Assembly (NCBI RefSeq): GCF_026151205.1
Contig: NC_087084.1
Span: 13,483,453 to 13,547,452 of the forward strand
Source: Bolinopsis microptera
Taxonomy: Eukaryota; Ctenophora; Tentaculata; Lobata; Bolinopsidae
Reading direction: 5' to 3'
Length of the DNA: 64,000 nucleotides
The notes under the pieces are model-generated. The model saw nothing but the letters and a program-made list of their open reading frames with translations, was not told the origin of the DNA and did not search any database. Below are positions 1-10,165 of the stretch, piece after piece (position 1 is the first letter of the stretch; every line of letters starts with the position of its first letter). Position numbers and translations under genes: made by a program.

Positions 1-587
1 TGATTGGTGGTGATAGCACTTTTTAGAGCTGGAGTCACATGTATGACCTGAGGGGAAATGAAGTTTATTGTATTGTATTGTTGAAACTTTGATTTCTTAT
101 GTTATGTATGCATGGTGGTAGAGTTTGAGCGGAATTTACCTATACAAATATACATTTTATGTATCTTTATGTCCCTATACAATATACATTTATTGAAATA
201 TCGCAGAAAATTGTCAATCGTATATTTTCCTTGCTAACCTAACTTTATAACGTTTTAACGATAAAACAATTTAATACTAGGCCTTTTCACTGGCTTTCTG
301 GCCACTAATGATAATGGATAATGGATATTGAAATATGATACGATGATATGTAACACGGTAACATTCCCTGAGAGGAACTTATCAGCAATGGAAACTTTGC
401 CGTGAGTAGAACAAAGTAAACCTTAGTCCGTATAAAAATGCAATAATGGAATGAAGGTATGAAATTCCTTCTACGGAATCCTTCTGAAGGTGATTTATAT
501 GCTCCGAGAAGGGTTTTTAGAAAAATTGAGTATGAACTACTAACGTATCATGGGTAGTATGGCTCAATATGGAGCCAAACTGTGGGC
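1..587. other. AT-rich stretch, no gene seen
   Basis: I find no granulin module, splice-bordered coding segment or RNA gene here. The end of the long granulin gene should lie in or beyond this stretch, but no twelve-cysteine pattern is present on either strand. Confidence 0.5.
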
Positions 588-696
588 TCAAGTACCTAGT
601 GTATCAGCTTATCAGTATTTTAGAGTAGTACCTAGTGTATCAGCTTATCAGTATTTTAGTGTAGTAGCTAGTGTATCAGCTTATCAGTATTTTAGA
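588..696. repeat. 36-bp tandem repeat, three copies
   Basis: Three copies of a 36-bp unit whose core reads CCTAGTGTATCAGCTTATCA, at about 595, 631 and 667. The short open frame across it (SAYQYF three times) is a by-product of the repeat, because 36 is a multiple of three. Confidence 0.85.
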
Positions 697-892
697 TTTA
701 TTATAATTGATAACATAATACTGGACAACGGACACAGAGAACATAACGAGAATCTTTAATCATTTTCAACCAACTCTCACATAAATTAGGTTAATATGAA
801 TTTATTTACATTAAATGACGATTTAAAGCGACTGAACGGTTTACAGTTTAAAATAAAATGATCAGAAACAATTAAAATCATAATAAACAAAC

Positions 893-1096
893 CATTAGGA
901 CAGCAATGTTTTTGATCTTGACAACAAACAGCGTTAGGGTAAGGACAGCAACCGTAGTAGCCGGCCGTCATCTTGCAGCATGATGTACCACCTGGACAGG
1001 CTGTACCGTCGCCGCATTCTTCATACCACCCAGATGTGAGCTCTGTGTTTGTACTGGCTCTGTCACATGTTCCTGCACTCACGTCACATGTGTAAC
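893..1096 (-). CDS. GRN: Granulin gene exon 16, last module seen
   Basis: 204 nt with the diverged core GYYGCCPYPNAVCC. A GT follows CCTAATG as in exon 6, but no further granulin exon lies downstream in the window. Reading straight through gives a hydrophobic tail (LFIMILIV) ending at 786, so this could instead be the terminal exon, or the true end lies left of the window. Confidence 0.75.
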
Positions 1097-4000
1097 CTGT
1101 GAGAGAGAAAGAGGAACTTATGTCAATTCCCGACTCAGTGAAAAATGAAAAAAACCAATTAATGATCCTTGATACAAAATCAAAGTTTTAGAAAGACAAT
1201 AGAAATACAATTAAATACATACTTTTCCGAAGGATCATCATTTTAAGTCCTTTTTGAGAGACAAACCTTGAGGACAGCAGTGCTCTCCATCGTTACAACA
1301 CACAGCTTCAGGATAAGGACAACAACCCCAGTCTCCAGAAGATAGCTTACAACACGTTGTACCAGTAGGACACGATGAACCATCATCACATTTAATACTT
1401 CCAACTGACAACTCAGTTAGTTCAGATTGTGTGTTACTTCTGTCACATGTTCCTGCACTCACGTCACATGTGTAACCTGGGACAAAGAAACTAAAATTAA
1501 ATAGAGAGAAAAGAAAGTAAAAAATGATAAAAACAATATCCTGCCTTTTTATCTTCAGTCAGGATTCAAAATGCTTCAATCCTTGACTCATAACCTATTC
1601 ATTTCGTATAATATTTTCGAAGGATCATCATTTTAAGTCATTTTTAAAGAGACAAACCTTGAGGACAGCAGTGCTTTCCATCGTCACAACACACAGCTTC
1701 AGGATAAGGACAACAACTCCAGTCTCCAGAAGATAGCTTACAACACGTTGTACCAGTAGGACAATATGAACCATCATCACAACTAACAATTCCAACTGAC
1801 AACTCAGTTAGTTCAGATTGTGTGTTACCTCTGTTACATGTTCCTGCGCTCACGTCACATGTGTAACCTGGGACAAAGAAACTAAAATTAAATAGTTCAA
1901 ACAAAATTAAATAAATAAATAATAATAATGGGCGATATACAAGCAATTTATTATTTATTCATTTCAATGACCTGCCTCTTTATCTTAAGTTGGGATTCAA
2001 AATGCTCTGATTCTTGACCCATCTTCCAATTAATTTTTTAAAACATTTTCGAAGGATTTAAATCACTTGCTTATTTGTTTCATCAGAAGTTCTGATTGGA
2101 CGCCACTTTGCAAGCATTTATTTTAAGTTCTTTTGAAAGAGACAAACCTTGAGGACAGCAGTGCTCTCCATCGTCACAACACACAGCTTTAGGATAAGGA
2201 CAACAACCCCAGTCTCCAGAAGATAGCTTACAACAAGTTGTACCAGTAGGACACGATGAACCATCATCACAACTAACACTTCCAACTGACAACTCAGTTA
2301 GTTCAGATTGTGTGTTACCTCTGTCACATGTTCCTGCACTTACGTCACATGTGTAGCCTAGGAGAGAGAATCTACTATTAAAAAGAGGCAAAATGAAATT
2401 AAAAATAATAAAAATAATATCCTGCCTCTTAATTTTAAGTCGGAATTCAAAATGCTTCAATCTTCGACCCATTCCATTAGGACACGATGAACCATTTCGT
2501 AAGACATTTTTCGAAGGATCATCATTTTAAGTTTTTTTAAAGAGACAAACCTTGAGGACAGCAGTGCTTTCCATCGTCACAACACACAGCTTCAGGATAA
2601 GGACAACAACCCCAGTCTCCAGAAGATAGCTTACAACACGTTGTACCAGTAGGACACGATGAACCATCATCACAACTAACACTTCCAACTGACAACTCAG
2701 TTAGTTCAGATTGTGTGTTACCTCTGTCACATGTTCCTGCACTCAAGTCACATGTGTAACCTGGGACAAAGAAACTTAAATTAGAAGAGACAAAATAAAA
2801 TAAAGAATAATAATAATTGGCGGTAAACAAACAATTTATTCATTTCATTGTTCTGCCTCTTTATCTTAAGTTGGGATTCAAAATGCTTCAACCCTTTTAC
2901 CCATTTACCAATCTATTCGTAATAAATTTTTTAAAAACTTATTTATTTATTTCATTGCCTGTTACCATCACCTCAGCTAAATCTTTGGAATCTTATAAAG
3001 CTTTTCCAAAAACTTACCTTTTCAAACTGTCCCCGGATGAACTTGAAAAACTTTATCGATAATTATTGTGGTCATATTTGGAATTTGATCTTTGCATAAT
3101 TTATTTTACCGTAGTACCATTTTCGGGCTTTAATATTGACGATATATTTTCAAACTTAAGTTATCTTTCAGCTCAGTATTCATGATATTTTCTGGGATGA
3201 CTAGTTCAAACACTGCTGAGTATAAGTTTTATCTTCAAAGTGGTGTTATTAAATTTCAATTTATTATTATTATTATTTAGTAAAACTTTTTCGAAGGATC
3301 ATCATTTTAAATCCTTTTGAAAGAGACAAACCTTGAGGACAGCAGTGCTCTCCATCGTCACAACACACAGCTTTAGGATAAGGACAACAACCCCAGTCTC
3401 CAGAAGATAGCTTACAACACGTTGTACCAGTAGGACACGATGAACCATCATCACATTTAACACTTCCAACTGACAACTCAGTTAGTTCAGATTGTGTGTT
3501 ACCTCTGTTACATGTTCCTGCACTCACGTCACATTTGTAACCTGGGACAAAGAAACTTAAATTAAAAAGAGACAAAATTAAATAAATAAATAATAATAAT
3601 GCAATGGGCGGTATACAGGCAATTTATTCATTTCAATGTCCTGCCTCTTTATCTTAACTTGGAATTCAAAATACTCCGATTCTTGACCCATTTACCAATT
3701 AATTTTGTAAAACATTTTCGAAGGATTCAGATTACTCGTTTATTTGTTTCATCAGAAGTTCTGATTGGACACCACTTTGCAACCATTTATTTTAAGTTCT
3801 TTTTTAAAGAGACAAACCTTGAGGACAGCAGTGCTCTCCATCGTCACAACACACAGCTTTAGGATAAGGACAACAACCCCAGTCTCCAGAAGATAGCTTA
3901 CAACACGTTGTACCAGTAGGACACGATGAACCATCATCACAACTAACACTTCCAACTGACAACTCAGTTAGTTCAGATTGTGTGTTACCTCTGTCACATG

Positions 4001-7000
4001 TTCCTGCACTCAAGTCGCATGTGTAGCCTGGGACAAAGAAACTAAAATTAAATAGAGAGAAAAGAAAGTAAAAAATGATAAAAACAATATCCTGCCTTTT
4101 TATCTTCAGTCAGGATTCAAAATGCTTCAATCCTTGACTCATAACCTATTCATTTCGTATAATATTTTCGAAGGATCATCATTTTAAGTCATTTTTAAAG
4201 AGACAAACCTTGAGGACAGCAGTGCTTTCCATCGTCACAACACACAGCTTCAGGATAAGGACAACAACTCCAGTCTCCAGAAGATAGCTTACAACACGTT
4301 GTACCAGTAGGACACGATGAACCATCATCACAACTAACACTTCCAACTGACAACTCAGTTAGTTCAGATTGTGTGTTACCTCTGTCACATGTTCCTGCAC
4401 TCACGTCACATGTGTAACCTGGGACAAAGAAACTAAAATTTAAAAGAGACAAAATAAAATAATAATAATAATTTCCTGCCTCTTAATCTTAAGTCGGGAC
4501 TCAAAATGTTTCAACCCATAACCTATTCATTGCATTTGGTAAAACTTTTTCGAAGGATCATCATTTAAAGTTCTTTTTTGAGGGACAAACCTTGAGGACA
4601 GCAGTGCTCTCCATCGTCACAACACACAGCTTTAGGATAAGGACAACAACCCCAGTCTCCAGAAGATAGCTTACAACACGTTGTACCAGTAGGACACGAT
4701 GAACCATCATCACAACTAACACTTCCAACTGACAACTCAGTAAGTTCAGATTGTGTGTTACCTCTGTCACATTTTCCTGCACTCACGTCACATGTGTAAC
4801 CTAGGACAAAGAAACTTAAATTTAAAAGAGACAAAATTAAATCATAATACGGATATAATAATTTCCTGCCTCTTAATCTTAAGTCGGAATTTAAATGCTT
4901 CAACCCATAGCCTATTCATTGCATTTGGTAAAACTTTTTCGAAGGATCATCATTTAAAGTTCTTTTTTGAGGGACAAACCTTGAGGACAACAGTGCTCTC
5001 CATCGTCACAACACACAGCTTTAGGATAAGGACAACAACCCCAGTCTCCAGAAGATAGCTTACAACACGTTGTACCAGTAGGACACGATGAACCATCATC
5101 ACATTTAACATTTCCAACTGACAACTCAGTTAGTAGATTCTCAATTCCACTGGCTTTGTTGCAACTTCCAATAGTCAAATCACAAATGTATCCTGAAAAA
5201 AACGTTTTTTAATCTTGGTTTAAGTTTTTGGATTTTGAATTTTCTAGAAGTTTCCAGGTTTGATTGTAATTGGGACTGAGGAGATTACGATAAAAATGGT
5301 CTTACAAAATGAGCAAGCGACCAAAATAGATTGAAATTCATCTGGTTCAGTACATATTATTCAATCAAACTTTAAACGTTTTGAAAAATGCATATTGTCA
5401 TGCTTTCATAGCAGTAGAAGAGTGAGGAAAGTAGGTTTTATAGAAACTTCAAATACTTTATACTGTTATAATTATATCCAAGTAGAATCATGATATTTTA
5501 TGAGCTAACAAAACAATGTAAACAAACCATTAGGACAGCAGTGAACTAGATCAGTACAGCAGACAGCATTGGGTAGAGGACAACAAGCCCAACCTCCAGA
5601 TGCTTCTTTACAGCATGTGCTACCACTAGGACAAATGGAACCATCATCACACTTAATTGCCTCAATTGTTGGTTCAGTTAGTTCAGATTTGGTGTTACCT
5701 CTATCACATGTTCCTCCGCTCACGTCACATGTGTAACCTGTGAAAATGAAAATTAACATGAAGTATTAAAGTAATTCGACATTGAAGCTGTTGTTATATT
5801 TACTGTAAGTTTCCTTAATTCATCTTAGTTTCTTCAGAATGGTTAATACAAAATTCATTTTTCAAACCTTGAGGACAGCAGTGCTCTCCATCGTCACAAC
5901 ACACAGCTTTAGGATAAGGACAACAACCCCAGTCTCCAGAAGATAGCTTACAACACGTTGTACCAGTAGGACACGAGGAACCATCATCACATTTAACACT
6001 TTTTGAGGGTATGTGTGATGTTTTGGCAGGTTTCAAAACTTCACTTAAATCGCTAACTTTTACTAAAGAAGGCATCTTGGCAGGAATCTTCACTGCTAAG
6101 GGTATGGAATTCGTTGCACCAGCAGCTTTCTTAGTAGCAGGGAACTTTACACCCAGCGGTATAGACTTTGGTTTCAGGATTGTGTCGATAAATGAACTTG
6201 GTTTCAGGATAGTGTCGATAAATGAACTTGGTTTCAGGATAGTGTCGATAAATGAACTTGGTTTGGTGGCTGGAACTTTTAATCCAAGAGGCACTGAACT
6301 GGCTGGCTGAGAAGTCTTTGGATATGCTGGTAGTTTCTTTCCCATTGGAATAGAGTTCCCAGGGTTTTTGCATCTTTTAGTCTTGTGATCACACCACATC
6401 TCGTGAGGACAGCAGTGCACATGATCGGAGCAACAAACAGCTATTGGAAACGGACAGCAACCGAACGAGCCATCAGTTAGCCTGCAGCAAGTTTGGTTAT
6501 TACTGCATTCCATCTCTCCGTCGCACACTATGTTTGCAATATCAGGCCGGTCTGTTGAAGCCTGCAGCTTCTCGGTTTTGCTGATAATTTGTTCAACTCC
6601 AGAGGGATCACATGTTCCTCTTTCCGTGTTACAAACAGTACTTTTAGGGCAACAATGCACCATGTCACTGCAGCATGTAGCCTCTTGAAAAGGACAGCAT
6701 CCAAACTGTTCTTTGCCTATCGAGCAGCAAGTCATACCATCTGGACATTTAGATCCGTCTTTACATTGGACATCAGCAGGGCTTACTGTGGAAACTTTTT
6801 CTAAGGAAATGTTGCTGCTGTCACTTTTAGGACTTTTACAAGTGTGTGATTTGTGATCACATTCTAAATTTTCTGGGCAGCAATGAATGTGATCCGAACA
6901 ACAAGTGGCATTTTTAAAGGGACAACAGCCAAAAGTGCCATCAGTTAAACTGCAGCAAGTTTGGTTGTCGGAGCATTGCATCATTGAGTCACAGTCAATT

Positions 7001-9025
7001 AAATTCCCATCGTTTTTACTTTCCAGGCCATGCATCGTTGAATTGTCAGGACTACAAACGTTAGTATCTTTATCACATTTATATCCCTGAGGGCAAGAAT
7101 GGACACCATCAAGACAGCATGTGGCATTAGCAAAAGGAGCACAACTGAAATGCTTTTCGGGTGTCACACAACAGGTCTGATCGTCAGTACAAGTATTGTT
7201 TAATCCAGGAGGGCATGTATACAGTGTTGTAGCACTGTAATGTGGTGGTGCTTCTTTCTGGGGCGCTGCAGCAGATATTGCTGCGGCGCCTTCTTTGACA
7301 GGGATGCAAGTCTGATTTTGGGGAGGTCCACATTGGAATCCTTCGTCACAACACCAAGATTCACAACATGTTGCCTTTTCGGAGTATGGACAACACGTAT
7401 ACGCAACTGTATTACCTGGAAAATTGATTTGCTTGCTTAATATATAATATATTATAGCAAATCATGTAATGAACTTAATATCACTCATTTTTTTGATCAA
7501 AAATTATCAATCTCATGAAGACCTATAGGTTCAATACTTTATTATTATTACTGAATCTACAATATTAGAGTTATAATTTTAAAGTGAAATCTCACCATCA
7601 TTGTCAATAATTGGACAAGGCTTGTTGCCAGTGCATAATGCTCCACCCTTAATAGGATAATCTTCAGATAGCTTCTTAATGAGATCTAATTTCTTTTGCT
7701 GTGGTGCAGCAATAATTATTGGCCTATCCTGCAAAGAATTAAACGTTATTAACAATCCAAACATACACATTGATAGTACAACGGTACACTTCGGTGTAAT
7801 TTATAATTGATAATTGATAAATTGGTATCGAATAACGTGCTTGTACTGTTAATTATCTTGTCACGAACAACATCTCGACATGAATTAAAATACCCTAAAT
7901 AGACAGCCTGCATAATATGCAATCTAGAGGTTCTTATCAAGTTATTCAATAGTGTGGTAAGTGGTTTAATTGATCACTTTGTGACCCAAATGTGATACTA
8001 AAGTGTCTCACGTTCTCTCCCACTCTCGCTCTCTCTCTCACCACATAACAGATTTGCTATATAATTAGGTAACTTGGCAGTGTACCTCAAGATTGCCTAT
8101 CAAATATTACTATTAGATACATGAGGGCCGAGGGGCACTCAGAATTAAATTGCGGGCTGTTTGGCGAGTTCATACTTTCTCACCGTTTTAACTACGAAAA
8201 TGTAATGCGTGTTTCCGAATATTATAATAGGGGGTTTATACTTTTGCATTTGCGATGGTGAAGTCCCGGCCGTGGGCACCGGTTACACTAGTAATATAAT
8301 AATTATATAAATATATTTAAATTGATGAAGAAGTCTTACCGGTTCAGCAGGAACTAAATTCATAATCTGCCGTACAAAAGGATGCGACAGAGGATTACTT
8401 AAGGTGTTACCATTTTCTTCATGATGACACTGCAAAATATTTGGGGGTGACAATTAAAAATGTATTATAGTCTCAGCAAAATAAAAGGTATATAATCTAG
8501 GTCGGAAAAATATTAAAATTGTATGTCTCAAATCATGATTTAATTTTCAACTCCAATTGAATATGATATAATAGTAAAGCTATGATAGTTGTAATCCTAA
8601 CCCCGTATTGAGTACATGTGTGATCATGCGGGCAGCAGTGCTTTGAGTATTCACCACAGCAAACTCCATTTACATGAGGGCAACATGCGTATCCACCGTA
8701 GGAGTCCTGTGTCAATATTTCATTATTTAAGAACGGCACGGTATAAAGGTTTGTATCAATATTGCATTATTTAAGAACGGCACGGTATAAAGGTTTGACT
8801 GTATTTGTATTCTCATCTGACAGCATAAGAAGAAATTCCCCTAAAAAATAATTAACTTACTCTTTGACGACAGCACTTTTGGTCATGGTGACACATTACT
8901 TGCATGCCAGGACAGATTGATGATACGTTGGATACCTCTGACCTTTCATTCGACACTTGGATAGGTGTTCCAAAAGAGTACACAATGAGGCATCCCACGA
9001 TCAGGGCAGGATTTAGACCTGTCAT
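893..9025 (-). CDS. GRN: Progranulin-like multi-module granulin gene (16 exons seen, 3' end uncertain)
   Basis: Secreted cysteine-rich granulin precursor. Granulins are compact disulfide modules; animal progranulins act outside the cell and in lysosomes and can be cleaved into single modules. Coding exons 1-16 are 8861-9025, 8602-8706, 8340-8429, 7596-7728, 5868-7415, 5528-5737, 4980-5192, 4591-4800, 4209-4418, 3818-4027, 3332-3541, 2551-2760, 2148-2357, 1658-1867, 1267-1476 and 893-1096, all GT-AG and in one frame. They give at least 1449 residues. The hydrophobic N terminus (MTGLNPALIVGCLIVYSFGT) looks like a signal peptide. Modules follow the granulin spacing C-x5-C-x5-CC-x8-CC-x6-CC-x5-CC-x4-C-x6-C. 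About 18 modules are seen, against 7.5 in human progranulin. The last eleven exons are near copies, each carrying the tail of one module and the head of the next. The final exon may be 16 or may lie beyond the window. The family call is firm; the exact gene model needs RNA evidence. Confidence 0.9.
1267..1476 (-). CDS. GRN: Granulin gene exon 15
   Basis: 210 nt, phase 1-1, standard module with GSIKCDDGSSC and VCCNDGEHCC variants. Confidence 0.9.
1658..1867 (-). CDS. GRN: Granulin gene exon 14
   Basis: 210 nt, phase 1-1. Shares the DWSCC variant with exon 9 but has its own changes (CNRGNTQ, GIVSC, GSYC), so it has begun to diverge. Confidence 0.9.
2148..2357 (-). CDS. GRN: Granulin gene exon 13
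   Basis: 210 nt, phase 1-1, standard module (PYPKAVCCDDGEHCC); acceptor CCTAG. Confidence 0.9.
2551..2760 (-). CDS. GRN: Granulin gene exon 12
   Basis: 210 nt, phase 1-1, standard module, variant DWGCCPYPEAVCCDDGKHCC; acceptor CCCAG, donor after CCTCAAG. Confidence 0.9.
3332..3541 (-). CDS. GRN: Granulin gene exon 11
   Basis: 210 nt, phase 1-1, standard module with the KCDDGSSC and DWGCCPYPKAVCC variants. Its downstream intron (2761-3331) is the longest in the array. Confidence 0.9.
3818..4027 (-). CDS. GRN: Granulin gene exon 10
   Basis: 210 nt, phase 1-1, standard module (DWGCCPYPKAVCCDDGEHCC). Entry sequence YTCDLSAGTCDRG; acceptor CCCAG, donor after CCTCAAG. Confidence 0.9.
4209..4418 (-). 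CDS. GRN: Granulin gene exon 9
   Basis: 210 nt, phase 1-1. It carries the variant DWSCCPYPEAVCCDDGKHCC (Ser for Gly after Trp), shared only with exon 14. The introns downstream of both exons are also identical. Confidence 0.9.
4591..4800 (-). CDS. GRN: Granulin gene exon 8
   Basis: 210 nt, phase 1-1, acceptor TCCTAG. Standard array module (GNTQSELTELSVGSVSC, DWGCCPYPKAVCC). One substitution gives SAGKCDRG in place of the usual SAGTCDRG. Confidence 0.9.
4980..5192 (-). CDS. GRN: Granulin gene exon 7
   Basis: 213 nt, phase 1-1. The N-terminal part is unlike its neighbours (YICDLTIGSCNKASGIENLL, one codon longer), while the module core is of the common type (DWGCCPYPKAVCCDDGEHCC). This patchwork suggests recombination or conversion between array exons. 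Confidence 0.9.
5528..5737 (-). CDS. GRN: Granulin gene exon 6
   Basis: 210 nt, phase 1-1. The most diverged of the repeated exons: CDDGSICPSGSTCC and GWACCPLPNAVCC. Acceptor TTTCACAG, donor after CCTAATG. Confidence 0.9.
5868..7415 (-). CDS. GRN: Granulin gene exon 5: large exon with modules 2-6 and most of 7
   Basis: A 1548-nt exon, acceptor TTTCCAG at 7416-7417, donor after CCTCAAG at 5868. It holds a diverged module (AYTCCPYSEKATCC), one with SCAPFANATCC, two closely related modules (TFGCCPFKNATCC and SFGCCPFPIAVCC) and one with EQFGCCPFQEATCC. A cysteine-free Pro/Lys/Ser linker follows, then the first two thirds of a module of the later 210-nt type. The linker contains PSSFIDTILK three times in a row. 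Reading is open from 7415; no ATG is needed because the exon is internal. Modules here are far more diverged from each other than those in exons 8-15, so this is the older part of the array. Confidence 0.9.
6171..6260 (-). repeat. 30-bp coding tandem repeat in the granulin linker
   Basis: Three exact-length 30-bp units, which nearly match each other, encode PSSFIDTILK on the minus strand. They lie in the cysteine-free linker of exon 5 and keep the frame open. Confidence 0.95.
7596..7728 (-). CDS. GRN: Granulin gene exon 4: linker and head of module 2
   Basis: 133 nt, acceptor TTTGCAG, donor GTGAGA. It encodes a basic linker, then GGALCTGNKPCPIIDNDG, and ends in phase 1, joining in frame to exon 5. 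Confidence 0.8.
8100..8290. repeat. Dispersed repeat, copy in granulin intron 3
   Basis: Similar to 13720-13870 (gatac/tgagggc, GGCACTC, a GCGGG-rich stretch and GTGAAGTCCCGGCC near the end). Decayed; no coding capacity seen. Confidence 0.45.
8340..8429 (-). CDS. GRN: Granulin gene exon 3: linker after module 1
   Basis: 30 codons, starting CHHEENGNTLSNPLSHPF, between acceptor TTTGCAG and donor GTAAGA. The first two thirds match exon 3 of the short paralogue, where a stop ends the protein at the same place. Here the frame continues. Confidence 0.8.
8602..8706 (-). CDS. GRN: Granulin gene exon 2: core of module 1
   Basis: 35 codons, starting DSYGGYACCPHVNGVCC and ending TCTQYG. Acceptor ACACAG, donor GTTAGG. 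It has the same length and layout as exon 2 of the paralogue at 10338-10442. Confidence 0.88.
8861..9025 (-). CDS. GRN: Granulin gene exon 1: signal peptide and start of module 1
   Basis: ATG at 9023-9025, 55 codons, donor GTAAGT. It encodes a hydrophobic leader and then ICPGMQVMCHHDQKCC. The sequence just before ATG (TTTAGCTGA) is shared with the neighbouring short granulin gene and reads as a possible splice acceptor, so a non-coding 5' exon may lie further upstream. Confidence 0.85.
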
Positions 9026-9049
9026 GATCAGCTAAACTTTTATATAATA

Positions 9050-10105
9050 GCTTGCTTCTCTTCCTATGATATTACTTGTGGTTTGTATTCAGACAATTGA
9101 GGGATCTTTATTTTTAGTTGACATTTTTATTCTTGATATTGAAAATTAACTATACATTTAGTTATTAATAATATAAGGGTGTCAACTTTTAAAACCATAA
9201 ATAACCATTGTCGAACATATTTGTGAAGGTTATAAAATATAAATTTTTAAAATTTATACATCATTTCAGAAATGGCCTCTAGTCACTGACTATAATAATA
9301 GGGCCGAATATATAATATCTAAAACTCGGGTCACAAGAGTCAAGAGCAACTGCCTAAATGTGCAGAAGTAAAACAAAATACAATATATGAAATACTAGTA
9401 GTCCCTTAAAATTCTAAATTAACAGATTCATTCAGGGCCGAAATAAAACAAGCAACTTAAATTAAATCCTGTTCAAGTAGTGTCACGTGACTAAAATTCT
9501 AAGCGTTTAACAACTCTATTAATTAGTTACCATAGTAACCACCTTTATTAAGTTAATCCCATTATTAAACAAAAATCATGGTGAATGAATAAAATTTAAG
9601 ATTCTTGTTCCGACTTCAACATTATATTGTACAATGTAAACAATCACACAATATGTATGAAAAAATATATACAAAAAAATTTATAAATTCTTATTAAAAA
9701 TCTGTAAAAAGTACAAAAAATGTATTAGGAGTTTCGTTATATAAGCCTAGGCTGGCATTAAAATTCTGAAAAAAAAAACTTAATAAAAGTATCACCATAA
9801 ATCTGGAGAAATTCTAGGTTGGTGTATTTCCATCTGATAAAAATCTTCATTAAATACCAACCTCTCAGCATCATTATGTCACCATGACATCTTAGTATCT
9901 TAAATTTAACATGCATAATAGGTATCTTAATCATGCTACCAATTCTAAATAATACATTCTTTACCACTATTGGTATCATGCATGAAATTCTGAAGGTTCA
10001 CCCAACTATAATTTTATAATATGCAATATCACATCTATATTTTCAAGGAGGATTAACTTCACAGTACACAGGTAGTAACTATTCAGATGGAACCCATTTA
10101 ATCTA
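9050..10105. other. Spacer between the two granulin genes
   Basis: AT-rich, no module, RNA gene or clear repeat. It must hold the promoter of the long granulin gene and the 3' end of the short one. The only TATA-like string (near 9035-9046) is too close to the ATG to act for it. Confidence 0.4.
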
Positions 10106-10165
10106 TCATAGAAGTGGATGAGACAGCGGTTTGCTTAATGTGTGGCCAGTTTCTTCCTGATGACA
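10106..10165 (-). CDS. Short granulin gene exon 3 with stop
   Basis: Starts CHQEETGHTLSKPLSHP after acceptor TTTTGCAG and ends in TGA (10106-10108), with a second stop (TAG) directly after. Confidence 0.7.
   Translation of the reverse strand, partial: CHQEETGHTLSKPLSHPLL

Noticed and set aside
550-759. 69-codon frame with SAYQYF repeats
   Set aside because: Direct product of a 36-bp tandem repeat; no signal peptide or homology.
1-892. Further granulin exons at the left edge
   Set aside because: No paired-cysteine pattern or matching splice borders on the minus strand.
2817-3062. 81-codon plus-strand frame in a granulin intron
   Set aside because: AT-rich, no family resemblance, and it overlaps duplicated intron sequence that varies between copies.
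9030-9050. TATATAAAAG as TATA box of the long granulin gene
   Set aside because: It lies only 10-20 bp before the ATG, so a normal start site 25-30 bp downstream would fall inside the coding region.
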